From assembly GCA_001570385.1 (NCBI GenBank), contig BBYL01000009.1, positions 248,001 to 312,000 of the forward strand: 64,000 nt of DNA, given 5' to 3'. Shown here piece by piece: positions 7,191 through 15,536 of the stretch. Numbering within the stretch: position 1 is the first letter of the stretch; every line of letters starts with the position of its first letter. This DNA comes from Microtetraspora glauca. GTDB taxonomy: Bacteria; Actinomycetota; Actinomycetes; Streptosporangiales; Streptosporangiaceae. The translations under genes were made by a program, and so were the position numbers. Below the pieces are notes generated by a model. That model was not told the DNA's origin. It saw nothing but the letters and a program-made list of their open reading frames with translations, and ran no database searches.

Positions 7191-9341
7191 GTGAACCGCG
7201 CGACTACCAGCGCGTTCGACCTTCCCGACAGCCTCTCCCGCAAGGCCGACCCGACGCTGATCGCCGACGATGAGCAGCACTTCGCCGCCATCGCGGAGAG
7301 CCTCGAGCGGTCGATCGCCGACCTGTCCGACCGCCTCGACGCCGAGCGTAAGGCGCCCGGCGGCAAAGGCCGGCAGGCGATGGACCGGGACATGGAGATC
7401 CACCGGCTGACCGCCCGCCTGCGCGTACTGCGTCGCTTCGGTTTGGACCTGTGCCTCGGACGCATGGTCGGCGCGGACGATTCCGAGCCCGTGTACGTCG
7501 GGCGACTCGGCCTTACGGACAGCGCGGGTCGTCGGCTGCTGCTCGACTGGCGCTCTCCCGCGGCGGAGCCGTTCTTCGGAGCCACCCACGCCAACCCGAT
7601 GGGTCTGGCCAGCCGGCGTAGGTATCGGTGGACCCGCGGCCGGATCAGCGACTACTGGGACGAGGTGTTCACCTCGGACGGGTTCGAAGGGCACGCCGCG
7701 CTCGACGACCAGTCCGCCTTCATCGCCAGCCTGGGCAGCAGCCGGTCGCCACGGATGCGAGACGTGCTCGGCACCATCCAGGCCGACCAGGACGCCATCA
7801 TCCGCGCGGGATCCCGCGGCGCTCTCGTCGTCGACGGCGGCCCGGGTACGGGGAAGACCGTCGTCGCCCTGCACCGCTCCGCCTACCTCCTCTACTCCGA
7901 CCCTCGCCTCGGACACCGCCGGGGCGGCGTGCTGTTCGTCGGTCCGCACCAGCCCTACCTGGCCTACGTCGCCGACGTCCTCCCCAGCCTGGGAGAGGAG
8001 GGCGTGCAGACCTGCACCCTGCGGGACCTCGTCGCCGAGGGAGCCGCGGCGGCGATCGAGACCGACCCGGACGTGGCCCGCCTGAAGTCGTCCGCGGACC
8101 TGGTGAAGGCGATCGAGCCGGCCGTCAGGTTCTATGAGAACCCGCCCACCAAGGGGATGACGGTCACGACCCCCTGGTCCGACATCTGGCTGAGCCCGGA
8201 CGACTGGGCCGAGGCGTTCGAGGCACCAGAACCCGGCACTCCGCACAACGAGGCGCGCGACCAGAGCTGGGAAGAGCTGCTCACGATCCTGGTGGACAAG
8301 CACGATGACGACGAAGCACCGGCTGACCTGCTCCGCAAGTCGCTGCTGCGGAACAGGGAGCTGCTCACGACCTTCAACCGCGCGTGGCCGCTGATCGAAG
8401 CGGCCGACCTCGTCGGAGACCTGTGGTCGGTGCCCGCCTACCTGCGGCTGTGTGCTCCCTGGCTCAGCCCCGACGACATCCGGAAGCTGCAGCGCGAGGA
8501 CGCCCAGGCCTGGACGGTGTCCGACCTGCCGCTCCTGGACGCGGCAGGGCAGCGGCTCGGCGACCCGGAGGCGTCACGACGCAGGCGCCGGCAGGAAGCC
8601 GCTCTCGCCGCCCAACGCGAGCGCATGGCCCAGGTCGTCGACAACCTGATCGAGGCCGACGACGACGGCGAAGGCCTCGTGACGCAGCTGCGCCGAGAGG
8701 ACCTCCAGCGAAATCTGGTCGACGAGTCCGAGCTGCCCACCATCGACCCGGACCGGCTCGCCGGCCCGTTCGCGCACATCGTCGTGGACGAGGCTCAGGA
8801 ACTCACCGACGCGGAGTGGCAGATGCTGCTGCTCCGCTGCCCGTCCCGGAGCTTCACCATCGTCGGGGACCGTGCCCAGGCCAGGCACGGGTTCACCGAG
8901 TCGTGGCAGGAACGGCTCGAGCGGATCGGCCTGGACCGGATCAACCTGGCCTCCCTGAGCATCAACTACCGGACGCCGGAAGAGGTCATGGCGGAGGCCG
9001 AGCCGGTCATCCGGGCCGTGCTCCCGGATGCCAACGTGCCGACCTCCATCCGCAGCAGCGGCGTCCCCGTCGTCCACGGATCCGTTTCGGATCTGGGCTC
9101 GATCCTCGACACCTGGCTCGCCGAGCATGCCGAAGGGATCGCCTGCGTCATCGGCGATCCCACGTTCCAGGAGACGTCCCGCGTCCGGTCACTGGCCCCG
9201 GAGCTGTCGAAGGGGCTCGAGTTCGACCTGGTCGTCCTCATCGACCCGGAGGCGTTCGGCAAGGACATCGAAGGAGCGGTCGACCGCTATGTCGCGATGA
9301 CCCGAGCGACCCAGCAACTCGTCATCCTCACGAGCTCCTGA
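7191..9341 (+). CDS. helR: HelR/HelD-family RNA polymerase recycling ATPase
   Basis: 716 residues, superfamily 1 helicase-like ATPase. Walker A GGPGTGKT at about 217-224; Walker B with VVDEAQELTD near 530; C-terminal motifs with LSINYRTPEEV and a final VAMTRATQQLVIL (motif VI). The N-terminal coiled coil (residues 20-90, with DRDMEIHRLTARLRVLRRFG) and LLDWRSPAAEPFF are characteristic of HelD proteins, which pull stalled or drug-bound RNA polymerase off DNA. The HelR subgroup gives rifampicin tolerance in actinobacteria by displacing the drug-bound polymerase. GTG start with GGAG 8 bases upstream. It follows the putative rifampin glycosyltransferase in the same direction, which supports a common response role. 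Confidence 0.88.
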   Translation: MNRATTSAFDLPDSLSRKADPTLIADDEQHFAAIAESLERSIADLSDRLDAERKAPGGKGRQAMDRDMEIHRLTARLRVLRRFGLDLCLGRMVGADDSEPVYVGRLGLTDSAGRRLLLDWRSPAAEPFFGATHANPMGLASRRRYRWTRGRISDYWDEVFTSDGFEGHAALDDQSAFIASLGSSRSPRMRDVLGTIQADQDAIIRAGSRGALVVDGGPGTGKTVVALHRSAYLLYSDPRLGHRRGGVLFVGPHQPYLAYVADVLPSLGEEGVQTCTLRDLVAEGAAAAIETDPDVARLKSSADLVKAIEPAVRFYENPPTKGMTVTTPWSDIWLSPDDWAEAFEAPEPGTPHNEARDQSWEELLTILVDKHDDDEAPADLLRKSLLRNRELLTTFNRAWPLIEAADLVGDLWSVPAYLRLCAPWLSPDDIRKLQREDAQAWTVSDLPLLDAAGQRLGDPEASRRRRRQEAALAAQRERMAQVVDNLIEADDDGEGLVTQLRREDLQRNLVDESELPTIDPDRLAGPFAHIVVDEAQELTDAEWQMLLLRCPSRSFTIVGDRAQARHGFTESWQERLERIGLDRINLASLSINYRTPEEVMAEAEPVIRAVLPDANVPTSIRSSGVPVVHGSVSDLGSILDTWLAEHAEGIACVIGDPTFQETSRVRSLAPELSKGLEFDLVVLIDPEAFGKDIEGAVDRYVAMTRATQQLVILTSS

Positions 9342-9475
9342 CGTCGGCCGGACGAATGTGACACGTAACGGTGCCGAGTCGCCCCATGCCCGCCCGGCGG
9401 CGAGCTGGGCCGGAGCGAGCCGACGGAGGCCCGTGCGCCAGGTGATCGGGATTCCGTCGGATGGGAGGAGCCACC

Positions 9476-10090
9476 TCACGGCCTCATTCCTTCGGGGAAC
9501 CCGGTCCAACGCAGGTCGGTCGGGAGGTGACTCATGTCGTTGAACATCACGATCGTGGGCGGCAGGCCGGTGCGGTACTCGATGACCGTCAGTGCGGCGT
9601 TGGCGCTGTTCAGCCCGAGCCACCGCGATGGTGGCGCGTCCAGGGCGTGCCGCACCAGCCACGCGATCTGATAGGCGTGCGTCACCAGGACCTCGTGTGT
9701 GTCGGGCCGGGTCCCTTTCGCGGTCGTGTCGGGGACCTTCGCGAACCGGGCGACCAGTGCCTCGGCGAGCCTTTGGCCCGAGGCCGCCTCGGTGTCGTCG
9801 TACCCGTCGAAGAAGCCGGCCCAGGACGGGGGTGTTTCGGCCGCACTGGGAACGTAGGGCACGTGGTCGACGAGTTCGGCGGCCTCGGTCACGGGCACGT
9901 CCGGTAGATGCCGGGCGATTTCGTGCGCGCTCGCTACGGCGCGTGGCAGCGGAGAGTGCCACACGGCTTCGACCGGTACGTTGGCGAGCCGTTCGCCCAG
10001 CAGGCTCGCCTGCCGGTGCCCGATGCCGGTGAGCTCCCCGAACGCGTCGGCCGCGCCGTGGCGTGCCAGGTAGAGGTGTCGCGTTGCCAT
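9476..10090 (-). CDS. histidine phosphatase family protein
   Basis: 204 residues, phosphoglycerate-mutase-like fold. The catalytic RHG is in LYLARHGAAD (His12) and the second histidine in VLVTHAYQIAWLV; the conserved Arg is in SPLPRAVASA. It is likely a phosphomonoesterase on a small metabolite. It lies 77 bases downstream of the PEP-synthase-like gene on the same strand and could be its operon partner, which would pair a phosphotransferase with a phosphatase; that pairing is inference. Convergent with helR. Confidence 0.88.
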   Translation of the reverse strand: MATRHLYLARHGAADAFGELTGIGHRQASLLGERLANVPVEAVWHSPLPRAVASAHEIARHLPDVPVTEAAELVDHVPYVPSAAETPPSWAGFFDGYDDTEAASGQRLAEALVARFAKVPDTTAKGTRPDTHEVLVTHAYQIAWLVRHALDAPPSRWLGLNSANAALTVIEYRTGLPPTIVMFNDMSHLPTDLRWTGFPEGMRP

Positions 10091-10167
10091 CGGTGGTCAG
10101 GGGCGCGGTGTCCGTGCGGGCCCGCTTCCCATCTCCTTTCGATCCGTAGGTGTGGAAAGTGATCAGG

Positions 10168-11415
10168 TCAGGCGTTTGCCGCCGTGACGGTGCCGGTGGT
10201 GCCGTCGACGGTGATGACGGTGTCGTCGTGGAGCCTGCTCGTCGCGTTCGGGATGCCGAGGACGGCGGGGATGGCATGCTCGCGAGCGACGATCGCGGCG
10301 TGCGAGAGCACGCCGCCGGTTTCGGTGACGACGCCGGCGGCGATGCGCAGCAGCGGCGTCCAAGCGGGGTCGGTGAAGGGGCAGACGAGGATGTCGCCCG
10401 GCTGCACGCGTGCGAAGTCGCCGGGACCGCGGACGATTCTCGCGGTGCCGGTTACGGTCCCGTGGCTGCCCGGGGTTCCGGTGAGTGTGGCGGCCGGGGT
10501 GTCCGAGGCACTGGAAGGCGATGCCGGCGGTGGGGGTGCGGCGGTGACCGGCCGTGCCTGCAGAACCCAGGTGCGGCCGTCGACGATCGCCCACTCGATG
10601 TCCTGCGGTCCACCGAGTACGGCAGCGATCTCCTTGCCCAGCTTGGCGAGCTGTGTGGCGGTCGCGTCGTCGATCGTCGGCTGCTCCCGGACACGGCTGG
10701 GCACGTCGCGAATGACGAGCTGCGTGCCGCGCCGGTCAAGGCGGGTCCGTTTGTCTGCGACGGTGCGCGTGACCGACCCGTCCCCGGCGACGCGGTAGGC
10801 GTCAGGGGTGACCGTGCCCCCGACGACGCTGGGGCCAAGTCCCCAGGACGCCTCGATCTCGGTCGCGTCGTCCGGGTCCGCGGGCGTGAACATAACCCCG
10901 GACACCTCGGCATCCAGATGGCGTTGGACGATGACGGCCATCACAAGATCGTCGCAAGGATGGTCGTCGCGGCCAGAGGCACCCCGGTAGTCGACGGCAC
11001 GTGGAGCGAACAGCGAGGCCCAGCAGGCACGTACGGCGCCGGCGACCTCGCCGACTCCGTGCACAGCGAGGAAGCTCTCATGCTGACCGGCCGCCGATGT
11101 CTGACCGGTGTCTTCGTTCGCTGCCGATGATCTCACCGCCACGGGCGGATCGCCGAGCTCGGCGAGTGCGCGTCCCAGCGCGTCGATCACGGTGGCGTCG
11201 ACCGGCCGGACCTCGATCACCTGCCGCGCCGCGGCGAGATCGTCCGACTCGCCGCCGGACCGCCCGAGGTCCAGGTCGCGGACGGCCGCGCGGTAAGCGG
11301 CGAACGAGACGACGAAACCGTCAGGAACCGGCAGACCCGCGCGGAGCAGCGCGCCGAGTGCGCCGGCCTTGCCCCCGCAGGTATCGGCGACGGCCTCCAT
11401 GAGGGGTACGATCAT
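10168..11415 (-). CDS. two-domain PEP-synthase/Rph-like phosphotransferase
   Basis: 415 residues from ATG 11415. Residues 10-300 form a PPDK/PEP-synthase N-terminal ATP-binding domain: GGKAGALGALLRAGLPVPDG, AVRSSAANEDTGQ, GVMFTPADPDD, DIEWAIVDGRTWVLQARPVT. A 35-residue linker leads straight to the phosphohistidine swivel domain, with the catalytic His near residue 371 in GGVLSHAAIVARE. The PEP-binding barrel of PpsA and the rifamycin-binding middle domain of Rph (about 865 residues) are both absent. It should form a phosphohistidine from ATP, but the acceptor is unknown. Divergent from two small regulators at 11467 and 11868. Rph-like drug phosphorylation, using a separate binding protein, is one possibility. 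Confidence 0.82.
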   Translation of the reverse strand: MIVPLMEAVADTCGGKAGALGALLRAGLPVPDGFVVSFAAYRAAVRDLDLGRSGGESDDLAAARQVIEVRPVDATVIDALGRALAELGDPPVAVRSSAANEDTGQTSAAGQHESFLAVHGVGEVAGAVRACWASLFAPRAVDYRGASGRDDHPCDDLVMAVIVQRHLDAEVSGVMFTPADPDDATEIEASWGLGPSVVGGTVTPDAYRVAGDGSVTRTVADKRTRLDRRGTQLVIRDVPSRVREQPTIDDATATQLAKLGKEIAAVLGGPQDIEWAIVDGRTWVLQARPVTAAPPPPASPSSASDTPAATLTGTPGSHGTVTGTARIVRGPGDFARVQPGDILVCPFTDPAWTPLLRIAAGVVTETGGVLSHAAIVAREHAIPAVLGIPNATSRLHDDTVITVDGTTGTVTAANA

Positions 11416-11466
11416 CCACCCCTGCCTTTCAACAGAATGTTGACGACGCTGCGTCGATTGTGGATC

Positions 11467-11871
11467 ATGAGCTGCATGCCACGCAAGCACGACATCGCGC
11501 ACACCATGCACGCTGACCACGTCCAGGCCCGCCGCGAGCAGGACGCCCGCGAGCGCCTTCTGGGCCTGGGCGCGGGTGCGCTCGACGCCCGTCCGTGGCG
11601 ACCCTCGCCCGTCCCGCCGTCGGCGGTCGACCTCGCGCAGTTCGCCGTCTGGCGCTGCGCCGACCTGGACCCGCAGGACATCCTGAGCGCGCTCGCTCTC
11701 CTGCCCGCCGCGCGCGCCGAGGTCGAAGGACTCGAAGCCGCCCTGCTGTTCACGGCCCGGAGCGCAGGACTGACCTGGGCGCAGATGGCGCACGCGATGG
11801 GGTTCAGATCACCGCAGGCATGCCAGCAGCGGTACACCCGCCTGGCAGCACGACAGGACGCCGGCTCGTGA
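11467..11871 (+). CDS. small HTH DNA-binding protein
   Basis: About 134 residues. The C-terminal third has an HTH-like stretch, GLTWAQMAHAMGFRSPQACQ, followed by QRYTRL, resembling the short helix-turn-helix tails of actinomycete ClpX-zinc-finger and AsnC-like proteins. The N-terminal region is helical, rich in Arg and Glu, with no recognised enzyme motif. The start is ATG 11467 or 11476; an ATG at 11437 would run into the divergent promoter. Its stop overlaps the GTG of the next gene (GTGA), so the two are translationally coupled. Together with that gene it is divergent from the phosphotransferase and probably regulates it. Confidence 0.7.
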   Translation: MSCMPRKHDIAHTMHADHVQARREQDARERLLGLGAGALDARPWRPSPVPPSAVDLAQFAVWRCADLDPQDILSALALLPAARAEVEGLEAALLFTARSAGLTWAQMAHAMGFRSPQACQQRYTRLAARQDAGS

Positions 11872-12503
11872 CGCGGGACTCCGCGCCCGGCCTCCTGGTC
11901 CTGCACGCCGTGCGCGTCATCGGGTTCGCGGACACCCCGGTGATCGCTCATCGGTACGGGCTCGATGTGGCCGAGACGGAAGAGGAGCTGCGCGACGCCG
12001 AGGCACGCGGGTGGGTCGCGCACACCGCCTTCGCCGGCACAGGAGGCTGGTCGTTGACCGAACCGGGCCGAGCCGAGAACGAGCGCCGGCTCGCGGCCGA
12101 GCTCGCACGCGTCGGCGGCGCCGAGAAGGTCCGTGACGTCTACCGCGAGTTCCTGCCGCTGAACGCCCTCCTGCTACGAGCCTGCACCGACTGGCAACTC
12201 CGGCCCACCGCCGAAGATCGACTCGCCGTCAACGACCACTCCGATCCCGCCTGGGACGCCAGAATCCTCTCCGAGCTCGCCGACATCGACCGCGCACTCC
12301 TTCCACTCACAGACCGGCTCCGGGGCGTCCTCACACGGTTCCGCGGATACGACACACGATTCACCACAGCCCTGGCGCGCGCCCGAGTCGGGGAGAACAC
12401 CTGGGTCGACCGCACCGACGTCGACTCCTGCCACCGTGTCTGGTTCGAGCTCCACGAAGACCTCATCGCCACGCTCGGCATCGACCGGCACGCGGAACCC
12501 TGA
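11868..12503 (+). CDS. winged-helix (MarR-like) regulator
   Basis: 211 residues, start GTG 11868 overlapping the stop of the previous gene by four bases. The first 70 residues read as a winged helix (LHAVRVIGFADTPVIAHRYG, then an EAELRD-like recognition helix and GGWSLTEPGRAENERRLAAE as wing). The remainder is alpha-helical with a dimerisation look (DRALLPLTDRLRGVLTRF). No enzyme motif is present. The gene pair 11467-12503 faces away from the PEP-synthase-like gene. I infer transcriptional control of that gene; a direct role as the substrate-binding partner of the phosphotransferase is an untested alternative. Confidence 0.7.
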   Translation: MTRDSAPGLLVLHAVRVIGFADTPVIAHRYGLDVAETEEELRDAEARGWVAHTAFAGTGGWSLTEPGRAENERRLAAELARVGGAEKVRDVYREFLPLNALLLRACTDWQLRPTAEDRLAVNDHSDPAWDARILSELADIDRALLPLTDRLRGVLTRFRGYDTRFTTALARARVGENTWVDRTDVDSCHRVWFELHEDLIATLGIDRHAEP

Positions 12504-12571
12504 CCCCACGCTCCGCCGCCCCGCGTCCACCATGGCCCTCTGGTCACCTGCCAGGCGCACCACCGGCCACC

Positions 12572-15367
12572 TCACCGGTCCGCCGTGTCACGGGCCGCCG
12601 CCACGGCGGCCTGGCCGAAGCTGATCCCCCCGTCGTTCGGCGGTACGCGCCGATGGGTCAGAACGCGGAAACCACGCTCCTCAAGCGCCCCCGCCAACCG
12701 GCCCAGCAGCAGCCCGTTCTGGAAGACACCACCCGACAACGCCACAGTCCCGATCCCACTGCCGATCCCACTACTGGTTTCACCGCCGATCCCGGACTCC
12801 GTCCCGGCGCCGTCGCGCACCAGCACGCACGCGGCCACCGTGGCGCCGACGAGCCCATTGTGGAACCGCGCGGAGACCACCCCCGGATCCACGCCGTCGA
12901 GCAGGTCGGCGGCGACCGCACGGATGAGGTCGTCACCCCTGACCAGCAAGGGAGCAGCGCTCTCGACCCTGACCGGATACGCGCCCTCCTCGGCCAGATC
13001 GGCCCGCTGCTCCAGCGCGACCGCCGCCTGCCCCTCGAACGTGACGCGGTCGCGAAACCCGCACATCGCCGCCACGGCGTCGAACAACCGCCCCACGCTG
13101 GAAGTGAGCGGCGAGTTCACCCCCGACCGGGCCACCGCCGACACCCGATCCCACTGGGAGGCGTTCCTGGCCCGTACCGCGAGACCCTCCGGCGGCGCGC
13201 CGTCGAAGGCGGCGTCCAGATGAGCCACCGCCATCCGCCACGGCTGCCTGACCGCGGCCGCACCGCCCGGCATCGGCACCGCGGCCAGATGCGCGGCGCG
13301 GGTGAACCCGGCCAGATCGGCGACCAGCACCTCGCCGCCCCACAGCGTGCCGTCGGCGCCGTACCCCGTCCCGTCGAAGGCCACCCCGATGACCGGCCCT
13401 TCCTCTCCCGCGTCGGCCAGGCAGGACGCGATGTGCGCGTGATGGTGCTGGACCGCGACCAGATCCACCCCGGGCAGATCCAGCGCGTACTTCGTCGACA
13501 GATATTCCGGGTGCGTGTCGTAGGCCACCACCTGCGGAGCCACGTCGAACAGCCGCCGGAAATGAGCGATCCCATCGGTGAAGGCCCGCAACGTCTCGTA
13601 GTTCTCCAGATCACCCACATGCGGGGACAGGAACGCGTGCTCACCTTTGGCCAGGCAGAAAGTGCTCTTGAGCTCCGCGCCGCACGCGAGCACCGCACGC
13701 CGTACCGGCCGGGGGAGCCGCAGCGGCCGCGGGGCGAACCCCCGCGACCTGCGCACCGGGATCTCGCGGTCACCGGCGAGGACGACCACGGAATCCTCCG
13801 CGCGCGCGTGGATCTCCCGGTCGTGCACCAGAAAGGCGTCCACCAGCCCTCCCAGCCGGTCCACCGCCTCCCCGTCCCGGTACACGATGGGCTCGTCGGA
13901 AATGTTCCCGCTGGTCAGCACGTACGGCCGGGCCAGCTCCCGGGCCAGAAGATGATGAACAGGCGTGTACGGCAGCATGATCCCCAGGCGGTTCTCACCC
14001 GGCGCCACCGCATCGGCGATCCTGACCGGCGTGTCCATGCCCTCAGCAGTCTCCGCGTCCGCGTGTTTCGCGGTGGTCGGATGCGCCGCCGTGCCCGGAT
14101 CCACCGTGCCCGGATCCACCGTGCCCGGGTCCACCGTGCCCGGGTCCACCGTGCCCGGGTCCACCGTGCCCGGGTCCACCGTGCCCGGGTCCACCGTGCC
14201 CGGGTCCACCGCGACGGCGGGCGCCGCGATACCGGCGGCGCGCCGCGGCAACACGACGATCGGCCGGGCGGGCGCGGTCAGCAGCCGCTCGGCGACTGGC
14301 CCGACCACGCACAACTCCCTCGCGGCGGCCACATCGGCGACCACGACCGCGAACGGCTTGTCCTCCCGGCCCTTACGCGCCCGTAGAGCCTGTACGGCCG
14401 CCGCCCGCGTGGCGTCGACCGCGAGGTGATAACCCCCCAGCCCCTTCACCGCCACGACTCCTCCCGACCGCAGCACCGCGCCCGCCTCCCGGATGGGATC
14501 CCCCTCCTTGGGACGGCCCCGGCCGTCCAGCAGGAGAAGAGCCGGGCCGCAGTCCGGGCAGCAGACCGGCTGGGCATGGAACCTGCGGTCGCACGGATCG
14601 CGGTACTCGGCCGCGCAGGCGTCACACATCGGAAACGAGGCCATCGTCGTCGTCCGCCGGTCGTACGGGACGTCCCTGACGATCGTGAACCTCGGCCCGC
14701 AGTTGGTGCAGTTCACGAACGGATGCCGGTACCGGCGGCAGGCCGGGTCGAACAGCTCGGCCAGACAGTCCGCGCAGGTCGCCACATCGGGGGAGATCAA
14801 CGTCGCCCGCCCGCCGTCCCGGCTGCCCGCGATGCCGAACCCCCGATCGTCTCGCGCACCGAGGGCGGGAATCTCCATCGCCGAGATGCGGTCGATCACC
14901 GCCAGCGGCGGCGCCTGACCGGGCAGCTCCCGCTGGAACCGCGCGAGGTCCTCGACCGGGCCCTCCGCCTCGATGAACACGCCCTGGCCGTCGTTGCCGA
15001 CCCATCCAGACAGCGCCAGCCGCCGCGCCAGCGCGTGCACATAGGGCCGGAACCCCACACCCTGCACGATCCCCTCGACCCGGATCCTGACCCGCGCGGT
15101 ACCGGCCCGCGCCACAGGCCCGGTCCGCTCCGGTTCGCCCGCCCGGTCTCGCCGGCCGTCCGACGCACCGTCCGACGCACCGTCCGGGCCGCCGTCACAC
15201 ACCGATCCGCCCGCTGGGGCGTGCGCCGCCTCGCCTATCCGGCCGAGCACGCCGCAGGGCACCGGACCCTGGGACGGACACCTCGCGTCGCCACCTGCCA
15301 CATCACACCCCGAGGCCGGAACCTGGGGCGCCTCGTACGTCGGATCGTGGGTTTCCCCGCTGTTCAC
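12572..15367 (-). CDS. hypF: carbamoyltransferase HypF with repeat-expanded linker
   Basis: About 931 residues from GTG 15367 (GGTGAGGA 7 bases upstream); HypF is usually 750-800. Order: a non-conserved 90-residue leader, acylphosphatase domain (VEGIVQGVGFRPYVHALAR, about 97-180), two zinc-finger pairs (CADCLAELFDPACRRYRH; CDACAAEYRDPCDRRFHAQ), YrdC-like domain (GGVVAVKGLGGYHLAVDA), and the Kae1-like carbamoyltransferase domain (HHAHIASCLADAGEEG; ALSGGVFQN). HypF makes the thiocarbamate on HypE that becomes the cyanide ligands of [NiFe]-hydrogenase. The YrdC domain is interrupted by eight VDPGT repeats. The start could be further downstream (near residue 85). Divergent from the SIS/hyp operon. 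Confidence 0.88.
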   Translation of the reverse strand: MNSGETHDPTYEAPQVPASGCDVAGGDARCPSQGPVPCGVLGRIGEAAHAPAGGSVCDGGPDGASDGASDGRRDRAGEPERTGPVARAGTARVRIRVEGIVQGVGFRPYVHALARRLALSGWVGNDGQGVFIEAEGPVEDLARFQRELPGQAPPLAVIDRISAMEIPALGARDDRGFGIAGSRDGGRATLISPDVATCADCLAELFDPACRRYRHPFVNCTNCGPRFTIVRDVPYDRRTTTMASFPMCDACAAEYRDPCDRRFHAQPVCCPDCGPALLLLDGRGRPKEGDPIREAGAVLRSGGVVAVKGLGGYHLAVDATRAAAVQALRARKGREDKPFAVVVADVAAARELCVVGPVAERLLTAPARPIVVLPRRAAGIAAPAVAVDPGTVDPGTVDPGTVDPGTVDPGTVDPGTVDPGTVDPGTAAHPTTAKHADAETAEGMDTPVRIADAVAPGENRLGIMLPYTPVHHLLARELARPYVLTSGNISDEPIVYRDGEAVDRLGGLVDAFLVHDREIHARAEDSVVVLAGDREIPVRRSRGFAPRPLRLPRPVRRAVLACGAELKSTFCLAKGEHAFLSPHVGDLENYETLRAFTDGIAHFRRLFDVAPQVVAYDTHPEYLSTKYALDLPGVDLVAVQHHHAHIASCLADAGEEGPVIGVAFDGTGYGADGTLWGGEVLVADLAGFTRAAHLAAVPMPGGAAAVRQPWRMAVAHLDAAFDGAPPEGLAVRARNASQWDRVSAVARSGVNSPLTSSVGRLFDAVAAMCGFRDRVTFEGQAAVALEQRADLAEEGAYPVRVESAAPLLVRGDDLIRAVAADLLDGVDPGVVSARFHNGLVGATVAACVLVRDGAGTESGIGGETSSGIGSGIGTVALSGGVFQNGLLLGRLAGALEERGFRVLTHRRVPPNDGGISFGQAAVAAARDTADR
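14091..14210. repeat. 8 x 15-bp in-frame tandem repeat in hypF
   Basis: Eight head-to-tail copies of GTGCCCGGATCCACC or its one-base variant (GGGTCC), encoding VDPGT on the minus strand. The first two units have GGATCC and the other six GGGTCC, showing recent expansion. Length is a multiple of three, so the reading frame is kept. Confidence 0.95.
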
Positions 15368-15536
15368 GAGGCCATCCTCACCAGGCTCACCGTTCGCGGG
15401 CGCAGCCGCCACGCCCGCCCTGCGGATCAGGCCACGGCCCGTGAGCAGACCTTTACCCCGCCCCGTACCCGCGCTCCACCCCCGCAGGAACCACCGAACG
15501 TAGCCTGACGGCCACGCGGAACAACGGAGCGTACAC

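Noticed and set aside
5973..8303. 776-codon minus-strand frame
   Set aside because: Antisense shadow of the glycosyltransferase and helR genes; composition is Arg/Gly/Val-rich and no motifs are present.
11416..11793. N-terminal extension of the PEP-synthase-like enzyme
   Set aside because: Codons upstream of ATG 11415 overlap the divergent regulator gene and have no family similarity.
14091..14210. CRISPR array
   Set aside because: Units are contiguous 15-bp repeats without spacers and keep the hypF frame; they are a coding minisatellite.
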